Shown one piece after another: positions 11,841 to 22,548 of a stretch of DNA of 64,000 nucleotides. The stretch's first letter is position 1. Every line of letters starts with the position of its first letter. Under the pieces are notes generated by a model. The model did no database searches and was not told the DNA's origin. It worked only from the letters and a program-made list of their open reading frames with translations. Source of the stretch: Pseudomonadota bacterium (GTDB taxonomy: Bacteria; Pseudomonadota; Gammaproteobacteria; Thiotrichales; Thiotrichaceae); assembly GCA_002747435.1 (NCBI GenBank), contig PDPH01000049.1:1-64000 (forward strand), given 5' to 3'. The translations under genes were made by a program, and so were the position numbers.

Positions 11841-13292
11841 ATGCCTGTTTTGTTCCAGCGATTATCTGTTTTTGGCCGTGTCTTAATCTTGCTAATGATG
11901 GTTTTATTGGCTGGCACAGCCGTTCAGGCTCGCCCCAATCTTCCCGATTTTGCTGCGCTAGTGGAAGCAACCGCCCCGGGTGTGGTTAATATCCACGCTA
12001 CTCAGAAAGTATCTGCCAAGCAGATGATTCCTGATCGTTATCGCTCACCAGGTACAGATCAATTATTAGATGATTTGATGAAGCATTTCTTCGATCTTGA
12101 TCCTGATAATACACCGTTTAATTTCGATAATGATGCGCGTGGTTCTGGTTTTATATTGTCTGAAGATGGCTATATTGTCACTAATCATCATGTGGTCGAG
12201 AATGCGGATGAAATCATTGTTAAACTGAGCGATCGACGTGAGTTTAACGCTAAGTTAGTGGGTAGCGACGTGCGCAGTGATCTGGCTGTGCTGAAAATTG
12301 AAGCGAGTACTTTGCCAACCTTGAAAATAGGGTCTTCAGCCAATTTGCGCGTCGGTGAATGGGTTTTGGCAATTGGTTCGCCCTTTGGTTTTGAGTCCAG
12401 TGCGACATCAGGCATTATTAGCGCTACAGGCCGTAGTCTGTCCCGACAGGACGCTTATGTGCCTTTTATCCAAACGGATGTAGCGATTAATCCGGGTAAT
12501 TCAGGGGGACCTTTATTTAATCTGGATGGTGAAGTGATTGGCATTAATTCGCAAATTTACAGTCGCTCAGGTGGTTTTATGGGCTTGTCTTTTGCGATTC
12601 CGATTGATGTAGCCATGACAGTGATTAATCAATTAAAAACTTCAGGTAAAGTGTCGCGGGGTTGGATTGGTGTATCGATTCAAAGCGTAGATCAAACTTT
12701 GGCAAGTTCATTTGGTATGTTGACACCTTCTGGCGCACTAGTTACCCAAGTATTACCCGATGGACCAGCGGTAGGCAAATTGTCTGAAGGTGATGTGATT
12801 GTCAGTGTGAATGGTAAATCCGTAGATAATATGGATGCACTACCTGCCATGGTCGGTGTTATCCCGCCCGGCACCAAAGTTAAGCTTGGCGTGGTGCGTC
12901 AGCGTGAACGTCAAGAAATAGATTTTGTCATGGGCGAGCGCCCTACTGAGGATAGTGTTATAACGCAATCGCTCTTGCCTCAGCAGACTTTGTCACAGCC
13001 CGAGAGCAAGCCTGAAATACTGGGCATGCAGCTAGCACCTTTGGATGCTGTTTCGCGTGAGGCGATGTCGCTAAATGAGGATGAGGGTGTGTTGGTCGAA
13101 AGGGTCACAGGCGAGCCAGCGCGCAAAGCGGGGGTTATGGGTGGGGATGTTATTACACTGTTAAATGGCAAAAAGGTCAGTTCGCCTGAGCAATTGCAAA
13201 CTATGGCAAAAGCGTTGCCAAGCGGTAAATATATTGCCGTTTTGGTACATCGTAAAGGTTCAGCGCGTTTTCTGGCGTTGAAAATGGACTAA
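11841..13292 (+). CDS. degP: Do family periplasmic serine endoprotease (DegP/MucD-like)
   Basis: Signal peptide; SGFILSEDGYIVTNHHVV, SDLAVLKIE, QTDVAINPGNSGGPL, two C-terminal PDZ domains. Confidence 0.95.
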   Translation: MPVLFQRLSVFGRVLILLMMVLLAGTAVQARPNLPDFAALVEATAPGVVNIHATQKVSAKQMIPDRYRSPGTDQLLDDLMKHFFDLDPDNTPFNFDNDARGSGFILSEDGYIVTNHHVVENADEIIVKLSDRREFNAKLVGSDVRSDLAVLKIEASTLPTLKIGSSANLRVGEWVLAIGSPFGFESSATSGIISATGRSLSRQDAYVPFIQTDVAINPGNSGGPLFNLDGEVIGINSQIYSRSGGFMGLSFAIPIDVAMTVINQLKTSGKVSRGWIGVSIQSVDQTLASSFGMLTPSGALVTQVLPDGPAVGKLSEGDVIVSVNGKSVDNMDALPAMVGVIPPGTKVKLGVVRQRERQEIDFVMGERPTEDSVITQSLLPQQTLSQPESKPEILGMQLAPLDAVSREAMSLNEDEGVLVERVTGEPARKAGVMGGDVITLLNGKKVSSPEQLQTMAKALPSGKYIAVLVHRKGSARFLALKMD

Positions 13293-13340
13293 GCACATTC
13301 TCGCTCAGCTTGGAGTAAGGATAAAATGATAGAATGAAGC

Positions 13341-13465
13341 CGTTTCCTGATGGAAACGAGTAAAAAGTGAGTCAGGAAGTCAGATACCTGAGAAAAACAT
13401 GATTCCTCCTCCAATCAAAAGCGTACTCTCCTCACGTTATCAAGGGTATCTGGCTTCCTTTTTAT
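13341..13465 (+). ncRNA. candidate structured RNA or long-range terminator downstream of degP
   Basis: Hairpin CGTTTCC-TGAT-GGAAACG (13341-13358), then AGGAAGTCAGATACC (13374-13388) pairing with GGTATCTGGCTTCCT (13445-13459; one G-U) followed by TTTTTA. Confidence 0.4.
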
Positions 13466-13647
13466 ACTTTACACTAGATTCTCTTCCAGAATAAACCGAT
13501 AAAAAAAACACTCACCCCCATTTTATTTCAGCCTCATCGTTATAGCTATGCCACTCATACCTCGCTTGCTTCACTCACACCCAGCGTAATCGTTTAAATT
13601 CCAAAAGGACATTTTTGACTCTGCACCTCAGGAATTGATCATAAGCT

Positions 13648-14595
13648 ATGAAAACTAAAACGATTCTGGTTGTTGGCTACCTTTCGCATGAACAAACAGC
13701 ATTACAAATCCAAACACTAGAGCGTTTTGGTGTCAATGTCATGGTATTGGAACCGCACAGCAGCTCAACACCGGGCAGCTTTGGCCATTTTGCCTGGGAT
13801 GGCGACAAAGTATTTTTGGGGAAAACCAATATCAGCCCAGGACAGATCAGTGCTATTTTACTCGCTACACGTATTCCTGATACGCCGGGCAAGGAAACGT
13901 TCATGCAAGCCCCCGGGCAACGCTTATTATGGCAAGACTGGGTACAGCACCACAGCGTACAACGCCACTTCAGCGAAGCATTACATAGCTTATTACTCAA
14001 TTACGAACATGCGGGTGTACCTATGTTCAATCCAAGCGCACAGGTTTCGATGGCACATCACTGGCCTTACCAAATGCGCATGTTACAGCTCTCCGGTGCA
14101 CGCACGCCGCCAACCTTGTTTTCCAATGATGCTATTTATGTAAAGCAATTTATCAATCATTACGGTGACTGCACGATTAAACCAGCCGCGAGCGCCTCTC
14201 CCGCTTTATCTGCCAATCAATTATTAGCCAGCGGCCTGTTGCAAGCGAGATCTTTTCCTCCAGCGATTGTACAACGGCGCATTCGGGGAGATGACATTAG
14301 GGTCATAATGGTAAACGGCAAGGTCATCGCCAGCTATATGATTGTGCGGCAACAACATGATAAGGGGCAAGTACAATACCTAGAAACCATGCTACCCAAA
14401 AGCGTGCAATTGCAATGCCGTCGTGCCGCTGCTTTACTGGGATTAAAATTCAATAGTCTAGTATTAAGACGTACTCAAGAAGACCATTATTATTTTATTG
14501 AATGCAATCCCTTGCCACAGTATCTGGAAACTGAGCAAAGGTTACACTTATCTATTACAAACGATTTGTGTCATGCCCTGTTGGCGGCGGATTAG
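13648..14595 (+). CDS. ATP-grasp family protein (RimK-like)
   Basis: About 315 aa, VKQFINHYGDCTIKPAASASPA, AIVQRRIRGDDIRVIMVNGKVIASYMI, LGLKFNSLVLRRT...FIECNPLPQ: ATP-grasp pattern. Confidence 0.75.
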   Translation: MKTKTILVVGYLSHEQTALQIQTLERFGVNVMVLEPHSSSTPGSFGHFAWDGDKVFLGKTNISPGQISAILLATRIPDTPGKETFMQAPGQRLLWQDWVQHHSVQRHFSEALHSLLLNYEHAGVPMFNPSAQVSMAHHWPYQMRMLQLSGARTPPTLFSNDAIYVKQFINHYGDCTIKPAASASPALSANQLLASGLLQARSFPPAIVQRRIRGDDIRVIMVNGKVIASYMIVRQQHDKGQVQYLETMLPKSVQLQCRRAAALLGLKFNSLVLRRTQEDHYYFIECNPLPQYLETEQRLHLSITNDLCHALLAAD

Positions 14596-15466
14596 CCAGC
14601 AGCTCTGCCAAGTGCTGCAATGCTTGCTCATCAGCCTTAGCTTGCTGTTTTGCTAATAGCCAAGCTTCCTGCCCCAATAAGCGATAAATATCAGCATAGG
14701 GTGGATACCAATCCTGCATTGCGGTCAATTGCGCTTGCACAGTTTGCACATCCCCGCGTGCAATGGGTCCAGTAAGCGCTTTTACGAGCCCTAGTCGAAA
14801 AACATTATCGATGGTATTACTGACCAGCGGCTGCAAAATTTGCATTGCCAGTTGCTCATCCACACCGGATTCAGCCAATAGTTTTACACTGATGGATTGC
14901 AAAGCCACCAGATAATTACAAGCCATAACACTGGCAGCATGATATAAGCGCTTTTGCTCAGCCTTGAGCACAAAAGGTTTGCCGCCAATCGCTATTAATA
15001 ACGTTTCCAGCACAGTGATGGCTGCTATATCGCCCTCTAAACCACAATAAGTCCCTGCAAAACCAGCATAAGCTTGTTGTTTGTCAGCAAAGCTTTTCAC
15101 GGGATGCAGGCTAGCAATGTGCGCTCCTCGAGCCTGCAAAATTTGCAAACACTGTGAAGAGAGCGCACCGCTACAATGAAAGATAATACAGCCTTCTAAA
15201 TCCGGCGAAGCGGCTGCTAACTGCCGAATACATTGTGCCAAAGCATCATCAGCGCAGCCTAATAATATTAAATCGGCGCGCGATAGTTGATTAATACTCG
15301 TTAATGCTTTACCCGCTCCTACAAATCCCACAGCAAGCTCAGCACTGTTGACAGAACGATTGACAACGGCTTGCACCTGTACACTGCCCTGTGCTTGCCA
15401 AAGTTTGCCCAGCACTTGACCCACCTGCCCTGCGCCAATAATGTTTAAAGTATAAGGAGCACTCAC
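14555..15466 (-). CDS. Rossmann-like / DUF2520 domain oxidoreductase
   Basis: NIIGAGQVGQVLGKLW N-terminal Rossmann motif; FHCSGALSS, GAHIASLHPVKSFA, YHAASVMACNYLVAL typical of DUF2520 proteins. Confidence 0.85.
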   Translation of the reverse strand: MSAPYTLNIIGAGQVGQVLGKLWQAQGSVQVQAVVNRSVNSAELAVGFVGAGKALTSINQLSRADLILLGCADDALAQCIRQLAAASPDLEGCIIFHCSGALSSQCLQILQARGAHIASLHPVKSFADKQQAYAGFAGTYCGLEGDIAAITVLETLLIAIGGKPFVLKAEQKRLYHAASVMACNYLVALQSISVKLLAESGVDEQLAMQILQPLVSNTIDNVFRLGLVKALTGPIARGDVQTVQAQLTAMQDWYPPYADIYRLLGQEAWLLAKQQAKADEQALQHLAELLANPPPTGHDTNRL

Positions 15467-15657
15467 ATGAATCAGCTAATCACTACCTCAGAATAATTAA
15501 TAGTAAAAACATCGTAATCCAATGGACTTATTGAGTAAAGCCTGAGTAAAGCCGACCATACAGAAGCTGTTTGCGGGTAATCACCGCCTGATGCTGGACA
15601 TCCTGAAGTCTAAATAGTCTAATTTATCTATTGCTATTAATGAAAAAAGAAGCTTCC

Positions 15658-17325
15658 ATGACTGAAACAGCCAAACCCTTAAACTTTATTGAACGTATTG
15701 TCAAAGATGATCTTGCCAATGGCAAAGTAGACTGTATCCGTACCCGTTTTCCGCCTGAACCTAATGGTTATTTACACATCGGTCATGCCAAATCGATCTG
15801 GATCAATTTTGGGCTAGCCGAAAACTATAATGGTCAATGCAATTTGCGCTTTGACGATACCAATCCTGAAAAAGAAAACGAAGAATATGTCAATGCCATT
15901 AAACAAGATGTGCAATGGTTAGGCTATCAGTGGGCGGGAGACATTCATTATGCCTCGGATTATTTCGAGCAATTATATGAGTGGGCGCTGCATTTGATTA
16001 AAGAAGGTAAAGCCTTTGTCTGCGACCTGAGTGCAGAAGAAATGCGTGCCTATCGTGGTACATTGACCGAGCCAGGCAAAGAAAGCCCTTACCGCCATCG
16101 TTCAATCGAGGAAAATCTCGACTTGTTTGAACGCATGCGTGCAGGGGAATTCCCAAATGGTGTGCGTTCGCTACGCGCCAAAATTGATATGGCTTCACCG
16201 AATATCAATCTGCGCGACCCCGTGCTATACCGTATTAAACATGCACATCATCATCAGACAGGTGATAAATGGTGTATTTACCCTTCTTACGATTACACCC
16301 ATGGTCAAAGTGATGCTATTGAAGGCATTACGCACTCCATTTGCACCTTGGAATTTGCAGATCATCGCCCTTTGTATGAATGGTTTATTGAAAATCTGCC
16401 AGTTCCGGCTAAACCACATCAATATGAATTTTCACGCCTGAATGTCAATTACACCGTCACTAGCAAGCGTAAGCTGAAACAATTAGTAGATGAAAAGCAT
16501 GTTGATGGCTGGGATGATCCGCGCATGCCGACTATATCTGGAATGCGTCGCCGTGGCTTTACGCCCAAAGCAATTCGTGATTTCTGTGAAATGGCGGGTG
16601 TTACCAAAGTAGAAGGTGTGGCCGATATTGGCATGCTGGAATATGCGATACGTGAAGATCTGAATGCCATTGCACCACGTACCATGTGTGTACTGCACCC
16701 ACTTAAAGTTACTTTAACCAATTATCCAGATGATCAAACCGAAACCATGCACGCCCCTATCCACCCCCAACGCGAAGCAATGGGTACGCGGGAACTGCCA
16801 TTCAGCCAGACGCTTTATATTGACCAAGCGGATTTTCGAGAAAGCGCTAATAAACAATATAAACGCCTAGTATTGGGCAAACGAGTGCGCCTGCGTAATG
16901 CTTATGTGATTGAAGCGGAGGAAGCCATTAAAAATGCAGACGGCCAGATTATCGAAGTCAAAGCACAGGTTATTGCAGACACACTGGGTAAAGATCCCGC
17001 TGATGGCATAAAACCTAAAGGGGTTATCCACTGGGTAGATGGCACACAACATATTGACTGTGAAGTCAGGCTTTATGATCGCTTATTCACCGATGTTGCT
17101 CCCGATGCCGGTGGTAAAAACTTCCTAGACGCTATTAATCCAGCAAGCCTCGTCATCCTTAATGGCTGCAAGGCAGAAGCGAGCCTCGCCAAAGCCAATC
17201 AGGAGGAGCGTTATCAGTTTGAACGGGAAGGTTATTTTGTGGCGGACAGCAAAGATTCCACAACAGAAAAACCTGTTTTTAATCGCGTTATTGGTTTACG
17301 CGATACTTGGCAAAAAACGGCCTAA
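15658..17325 (+). CDS. glnS: glutaminyl-tRNA synthetase
   Basis: [39 protein letters not shown] class I aaRS motifs. Confidence 0.97.
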   Translation: MTETAKPLNFIERIVKDDLANGKVDCIRTRFPPEPNGYLHIGHAKSIWINFGLAENYNGQCNLRFDDTNPEKENEEYVNAIKQDVQWLGYQWAGDIHYASDYFEQLYEWALHLIKEGKAFVCDLSAEEMRAYRGTLTEPGKESPYRHRSIEENLDLFERMRAGEFPNGVRSLRAKIDMASPNINLRDPVLYRIKHAHHHQTGDKWCIYPSYDYTHGQSDAIEGITHSICTLEFADHRPLYEWFIENLPVPAKPHQYEFSRLNVNYTVTSKRKLKQLVDEKHVDGWDDPRMPTISGMRRRGFTPKAIRDFCEMAGVTKVEGVADIGMLEYAIREDLNAIAPRTMCVLHPLKVTLTNYPDDQTETMHAPIHPQREAMGTRELPFSQTLYIDQADFRESANKQYKRLVLGKRVRLRNAYVIEAEEAIKNADGQIIEVKAQVIADTLGKDPADGIKPKGVIHWVDGTQHIDCEVRLYDRLFTDVAPDAGGKNFLDAINPASLVILNGCKAEASLAKANQEERYQFEREGYFVADSKDSTTEKPVFNRVIGLRDTWQKTA

Positions 17326-17432
17326 ATACACTTTATACACTATGCACTTTAGTCAAACCAGCGCTGTCTCGTACGGGACAGCCGCCTTGCTTGCCTGTAC
17401 AATTAGCCCCCCGATAGTGTACAAAGCTCATC

Positions 17433-18239
17433 ATGTCGCACGCTGTTATTATACCCTTAGATGCTGCCAGCATTCGCAATGCCTTGCCTGACCCTTTACA
17501 GGGATTGCTAAAACATATTCATATTTTTGAAACCATTGACTCCACCAGTGAATGGTTATTAAAGCAGGAACAGGCTTGCCGCGAATTATGCCTAGCTGAA
17601 AAGCAAACCGCAGGACGCGGGCGGCGTGGACGCAGTTGGCACTCGCCTCCGGGCAATATACTGTTCTCACTGCGTTGGTGCTTTGACAGCATACCGCCGC
17701 ATTATAGCTGGTTGGGGCTGGTGACGGGAGTTGCCGTTGCTAAGGGCTTGGCAGATTATGGTTTAAGCGGACATGGCTTAAAATGGCCTAATGATATTCA
17801 TCACAATGGACGCAAGCTGTGTGGCATCTTATTGCAAACTGCGCAACCCGTACAACAAGTGATCGTCAGCTTTGGGATGAATATTTGCCCGCATGCGGCT
17901 GACTCAGAAGAAAATCCAGTCCACATCAATCAAGCTTGGTGTGATTTAAACAGTCTTTTAGGACAAACGGTAGACCGTAACCGATTAATTGCCATTATAC
18001 TGGGACACTTACTCACAGCCCTTAGCGAATTTCCGCAATTCAATCGTCAGGCTTTTTTAACAGAGTGGCATACTTGGGACTTGCTGTACCAACGTCCAGT
18101 TAATATCGATACAGGCACTGAATTATTGCAGGGAACAACTATTGGGCTAGATGAACAGGGGCGTTTGCAGGTCAGGCTCAATGATGGCCGTTTGCAAAGC
18201 TATTCTTCAGCCGATATTTCAGTAAGATACATGCAGTGA
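17433..18239 (+). CDS. birA: biotin-[acetyl-CoA-carboxylase] ligase
   Basis: STSEWLL, AEKQTAGRGRRGRSWHSPPGNILFSL, KWPNDI, KLCGILLQT. Confidence 0.95.
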   Translation: MSHAVIIPLDAASIRNALPDPLQGLLKHIHIFETIDSTSEWLLKQEQACRELCLAEKQTAGRGRRGRSWHSPPGNILFSLRWCFDSIPPHYSWLGLVTGVAVAKGLADYGLSGHGLKWPNDIHHNGRKLCGILLQTAQPVQQVIVSFGMNICPHAADSEENPVHINQAWCDLNSLLGQTVDRNRLIAIILGHLLTALSEFPQFNRQAFLTEWHTWDLLYQRPVNIDTGTELLQGTTIGLDEQGRLQVRLNDGRLQSYSSADISVRYMQ

Positions 18240-19030
18240 CGATACTTTTAAGCGACATTGGTAATTCCCGACTAAAATGGTCATGGCTAGACAATGCAGA
18301 CAATGGCATACGTACCCCCCAGCAAACCATTGCACATGGAACACAAGCGGCTTCTGAGGCTGCTTTATTCCACCTACACCAACTTTTACAAGACCATGAC
18401 CCTGTGCAACAATTAATTTTGGTGCATGTATTGGGTGAGGCATTTACTGAAGCTGTTCATACCTTATGCCAACAGCAAGGCTGTGACTTAATCGTAGTTA
18501 ACAGTCAGAGTACCGCTTATGGTATTCGCTTGGCCTATCCTAATCCTGCTCATTTTGGTGCTGATCGTTTTGTTGGCTTGCTAGCGACTCGACAGTTAGC
18601 TGTTGACCAAGCTGCCATTATTGTGGACAGCGGTACAGCACTCACCATCGATGCCATTAAGCGTAATGGCGAGCACCAAGGAGGTTTAATCCTGCCTGGC
18701 TTAGCATTAATGTGCGATGCTTTAAGCCAAAGAACAGAAGCCCGTCACATGATTGAACCCCTGCTAGAACCTATTACCTTATTCGCCAACAACACCCGTC
18801 AAGCGATGGGCAGTGGTTGCTTACAAGGACTGGCACAAGCCGTACAAGGTATTTGTCAACGTATGCAGAGGGAGCTGGCAGAAGAGACACAAGTTATTTT
18901 ATGTGGTGGAGACGCTGAACGCTTATACAACTTATTAGAGATTAATGCACGCTTGCGACCAGATGCTTTAATGGATGGTTTGCATTATGTCGCCAAACAG
19001 GAAAAGATCCGTTCATGTACCCTCTCCTGA
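18236..19030 (+). CDS. coaX: type III pantothenate kinase
   Basis: LLSDIGNSRLKW, HFGADRFVGLLATRQL, IVDSGTALTIDAI, GGLILPG, LCGGDAE; overlaps birA. Confidence 0.93.
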   Translation: MTILLSDIGNSRLKWSWLDNADNGIRTPQQTIAHGTQAASEAALFHLHQLLQDHDPVQQLILVHVLGEAFTEAVHTLCQQQGCDLIVVNSQSTAYGIRLAYPNPAHFGADRFVGLLATRQLAVDQAAIIVDSGTALTIDAIKRNGEHQGGLILPGLALMCDALSQRTEARHMIEPLLEPITLFANNTRQAMGSGCLQGLAQAVQGICQRMQRELAEETQVILCGGDAERLYNLLEINARLRPDALMDGLHYVAKQEKIRSCTLS

Positions 19031-19668
19031 TTATTCTATCTTTATTAAATATTAGCTTGTTGGCACTCAATCTACTCGCGCCAGTACTGCATGCAAGGCA
19101 AAGCATTCCACTCACCGAAGACGGTATTCCCGCTTTACAAATCGCCGAAGATGTAGCCCCTGCCGCTTATAGCAGCCGCAACGGCTCAGCCAGTAGCTGT
19201 TACACACTGGGACCTTATATTAGTGAACGCTCTGCCCAACTGGTGATGGCACGCATTCGTAACTATGGACTAGCGGTACAAATGCGCTCCCTGCGTACTA
19301 TGGAAACACTGAATTACTTGGTTTACATCCCCCCACTACCTAGCCGCGCCGAGGCAGAACAAGTGATTACCGATATGGGGCGGTTTGATGTCAATCAATA
19401 TACCCTTATTGAAGACGGCCCTTACCGCAATGCTATTTCGCTAGGCTTTTTTGATCAGTTAGCCAAAGCCAAACGCCACAGCGAATATATACGCTACCTA
19501 GGTTATGACGCACACCACACCGAACAAAAAGCGCCCCGTATTGTTTACTGGCTGGATTATGACGAGCCTTTTGGTAGCAATACACCTGTGCTGTTATGGA
19601 GTGAAGCCATTGATGCCAGCTCTAAAGTCCAATTGATCCCGCGAGCCTGCCGCTCAAGCAGCCAGTAA
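19015..19668 (+). CDS. SPOR-like domain protein, N-terminal TM anchor
   Basis: N-terminal hydrophobic segment; CYTLGPYISERSAQLVMARIRNYG... ISLGFFDQLAKAKRHSEYIRYLGYDA resembles SPOR repeat spacing. Confidence 0.6.
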   Translation: MYPLLIILSLLNISLLALNLLAPVLHARQSIPLTEDGIPALQIAEDVAPAAYSSRNGSASSCYTLGPYISERSAQLVMARIRNYGLAVQMRSLRTMETLNYLVYIPPLPSRAEAEQVITDMGRFDVNQYTLIEDGPYRNAISLGFFDQLAKAKRHSEYIRYLGYDAHHTEQKAPRIVYWLDYDEPFGSNTPVLLWSEAIDASSKVQLIPRACRSSSQ

Positions 19669-19679
19669 ACCCATCTTCT

Positions 19680-19826
19680 TCACCAGGTCTTTTCGCCAGG
19701 CTGCGGCTTGCTGGCCGATAATTTGAAAAATTTCCAACCCATGTAAACCATCATGGCAAGAATGAAAACAATGGTAATAACAGACATGGTCAAAATGCCT
19801 TCAAAACTGGAAAAGAAATTGCTCAT
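19680..19826 (-). CDS. small single-TM protein (DUF3149-like), 48 aa
   Basis: Short ORF absent from track: MSNFFSSFEGILTMSVITIVFILAMMVYMGWKFFKLSASKPQPGEKTW*. Confidence 0.5.
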   Translation of the reverse strand: MSNFFSSFEGILTMSVITIVFILAMMVYMGWKFFKLSASKPQPGEKTW

Positions 19827-20016
19827 TTGACATTGATCTCCGTATATTTTTTCAGTTTAATGACCCAGCCCAATTTTAGACCTATCGTAATAGCGGTCAA
19901 ATTGCGAAAAATCAATTTTTCCACACTGACACACATTTCCTTGCTATGCGTCAAATTTTCCCCGAACACAAAAATTACCGCAAACTACTGCTGATTGTGT
20001 TGTATTTCTATTAATA

Positions 20017-20040
20017 TTGACGTTTACGTAAACGTTAACT
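20017..20040. promoter_or_regulatory. LiuR-like (MerR family) operator/promoter upstream of liuBCDE
   Basis: TTGACGTTTACGTAAACGTTAACT containing perfect 16-bp palindrome ACGTTTACGTAAACGT (20020-20035); near-identical element at 35369. Confidence 0.7.
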
Positions 20041-20091
20041 ATCATCCGAAAATCACACTATCCCGTTATCCATTGCTAGGCATGCTTAATC

Positions 20092-21699
20092 ATGAGCCAA
20101 CTAAGTACTTCTGTTAATCCACGTAGTGCTGAATTCCAAGCAAATCGCACTGCCATGCAAGCATTAGTGGCAGACTTGCGTACAAAGCTTGCTCTTATTG
20201 CACAAGGCGGCAGTGAAAAAGCCCGCCAGAAACATATAGCCCGAGGTAAGTTACTGCCACGTGAGCGCATTCGTGTATTGCTAGATGCCGCTTCCCCTTT
20301 TTTGGAGATTGCACCGCTGGCTGCTTTTGGCATGTACGATGATGAAGTGCCAGCTGCTGGCATTTTAGCAGGCATTGGCCGAATCAGTGGGCAGGAGTGC
20401 ATGATTATTGCCAATGACTCTACGGTCAAAGGTGGCACTTATTATCCACTAACGGTCAAAAAGCACTTACGCGCCCAAAGCATTGCAGCCGAAAACCATT
20501 TACCCTGTATTTATTTGGTCGACTCAGGCGGTGCACACCTACCCAGCCAAGATGAAGTCTTTCCTGATCGTGAGCACTTTGGACGTATTTTTTACAACCA
20601 AGCCAATCTATCCGCACAAGGCATTCCACAAATTGCCGTTGTCATGGGTTCTTGCACAGCCGGTGGGGCTTATGTACCTGCCATGTCTGATCAAAGCATT
20701 ATTGTTAAGGAACAGGGAACGATTTTTCTCGGAGGGCCGCCATTGGTTAAAGCCGCGACTGGCGAGGTGGTCACTGCCGAAGAGCTGGGTGGTGCAGACG
20801 TGCATTCGCGCATTTCGGGCGTAACAGATTATTATGCTTTCAATGATACCCACGCTCTTGGCATGGCACGGCAAGTGGTAAGTCATTTGAACCGCGTCAA
20901 ACAGCCTTCTGTGCAACTGCAAGCCCCGCGTGAACCCTTGTATCCGGCTGAAGATTTATACGGTCTTGTACCGACTGATTTACGTAAGCCCTATGATATT
21001 CGTGAGCTAATCGCGCGTATTGTAGACGGCAGTGACTTTGATGAATTCAAAAAATTATACGGCAGCACCTTGATCTGTGGCTTTGCACATATTTATGGTT
21101 ATCCGGTTGGTATTATTGCCAATAATGGCATCTTATTCTCTGAAGCTGCGCTCAAAGGTGCACACTTTGTGGAGCTCTGCTGTCAACGCGGCATTCCATT
21201 AGTTTTTTTGCAAAATATTACGGGCTTTATGGTGGGCAGGAAATACGAACACGGTGGTATTGCTCGGGATGGTGCCAAAATGGTGACAGCCGTAGCAAGT
21301 GCCAAAGTGCCTAAACTGACGGTGGTTGTAGGAGGTAGTTTTGGCGCTGGCAACTATGCTATGTGTGGCCGTGCTTATGGTGGGAGGTTCTTGTGGATGT
21401 GGCCGAATACCCGTATCTCGGTCATGGGAGGCGATCAAGCAGCCAGTGTTTTGGCACAAGTGCGCCGCGATGCCAAAGCTTTACAAGGTGAAGACTGGAG
21501 TGAGGCTGAAGAAGAGCAATTCAAGCAGCCCATTCGTAATCAGTACGAGGAACAAGGACACCCCTATTATGCCAGTGCCCGTTTGTGGGACGATGGCATT
21601 ATTGATCCAGTAGATACACGCCGTGTATTAGGGCTGGGCTTATCCACAGCGCTCAATGCACCTGTGGAAACCACCCGTTTTGGTGTTTTCAGGATGTAG
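20092..21699 (+). CDS. liuB: acyl-CoA carboxylase carboxyltransferase (3-methylcrotonyl-CoA carboxylase beta-type)
   Basis: [69 protein letters not shown]. Confidence 0.93.
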   Translation: MSQLSTSVNPRSAEFQANRTAMQALVADLRTKLALIAQGGSEKARQKHIARGKLLPRERIRVLLDAASPFLEIAPLAAFGMYDDEVPAAGILAGIGRISGQECMIIANDSTVKGGTYYPLTVKKHLRAQSIAAENHLPCIYLVDSGGAHLPSQDEVFPDREHFGRIFYNQANLSAQGIPQIAVVMGSCTAGGAYVPAMSDQSIIVKEQGTIFLGGPPLVKAATGEVVTAEELGGADVHSRISGVTDYYAFNDTHALGMARQVVSHLNRVKQPSVQLQAPREPLYPAEDLYGLVPTDLRKPYDIRELIARIVDGSDFDEFKKLYGSTLICGFAHIYGYPVGIIANNGILFSEAALKGAHFVELCCQRGIPLVFLQNITGFMVGRKYEHGGIARDGAKMVTAVASAKVPKLTVVVGGSFGAGNYAMCGRAYGGRFLWMWPNTRISVMGGDQAASVLAQVRRDAKALQGEDWSEAEEEQFKQPIRNQYEEQGHPYYASARLWDDGIIDPVDTRRVLGLGLSTALNAPVETTRFGVFRM

Positions 21700-21703
21700 G
21701 TTT

Positions 21704-22546
21704 ATGCAAAAATCCAAGTCGAATGCTTTACTCGTAGCGCAAGATCAACGAGGTGTGGCTACGCTCACCTTGAATCGCCCTGACAAGCATAATGCTTTTG
21801 ATGACAGCCTGATTGCAGCTTTGATACAACAGCTAGCGCAACTGGCTGAACAGCCAAACTTGCGCGTGTTATTGTTACGCGCCAATGGCAAAAGCTTTTC
21901 AGCCGGTGCGGACTTAAACTGGATGCACCGCATGGCCGATTATACGACGGAGCAAAATCATGCTGATGCCTTACAACTCGCCAAGCTCATGCAATGCTTA
22001 CATGACTTTCCCGCACCGACTATTGCAGTAGTACAAGGCGCTGCTTTTGGGGGAGGCGTAGGGCTGGTCGCCTGTTGTGATATGGCACTGGCTAGTGCTG
22101 ATGCTCGTTTCAGTCTATCAGAGGTGCGCCTAGGCTTGATTCCTGCCGTCATTTCGCCGTATGTCGTGCGCGCTATAGGTGTGCGGGCTGCACAACGCTA
22201 TTTTCTCACCGCAGAACGCTTCTCAGCCGCAGAAGCGCTACGTTTAGGTCTAATCCATGAGTTAGCCGCTAGTGAAGCTTTATTGGAAAAAAGATTAGCG
22301 GCGATAGTCAATCATTTGCTCCTCGGTGGCCCGCAAGCTTTGCATGCCGCCAAACAATTAATCGCAAGCGTGAGTGAACAAGCATTAGATCCAGCACTGA
22401 TCGCAGAAACAGCCAAACGTATCAGTCACCTGCGTGCTAGTGCAGAAGGCCGCGAAGGTTTAAATGCCTTTTTGGAAAAGCGCACGCCCAATTGGGTCAG
22501 TTGGGTCGAAGCGGACAAGCCGGACACGCCAGACAAAGAGGAATAA
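21704..22546 (+). CDS. liuC: enoyl-CoA hydratase/isomerase (methylglutaconyl-CoA hydratase)
   Basis: Crotonase fold motifs FSAGADLNWM, GAAFGGGVGLVACCD, SEVRLGLIPAVISPYV; within liu cluster. Confidence 0.88.
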   Translation: MQKSKSNALLVAQDQRGVATLTLNRPDKHNAFDDSLIAALIQQLAQLAEQPNLRVLLLRANGKSFSAGADLNWMHRMADYTTEQNHADALQLAKLMQCLHDFPAPTIAVVQGAAFGGGVGLVACCDMALASADARFSLSEVRLGLIPAVISPYVVRAIGVRAAQRYFLTAERFSAAEALRLGLIHELAASEALLEKRLAAIVNHLLLGGPQALHAAKQLIASVSEQALDPALIAETAKRISHLRASAEGREGLNAFLEKRTPNWVSWVEADKPDTPDKEE

Positions 22547-22548
22547 GT

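Noticed and set aside
11618-11989. 123-aa plus-strand ORF
   Set aside because: Its first third is antisense to the rtcB remnant and the remainder overlaps degP out of frame.
13374-13390. Possible cobalamin-riboswitch block (AAGTCAGATACCTG)
   Set aside because: Only a short resemblance to the 3' conserved block; no upstream aptamer core and no B12-related gene downstream.
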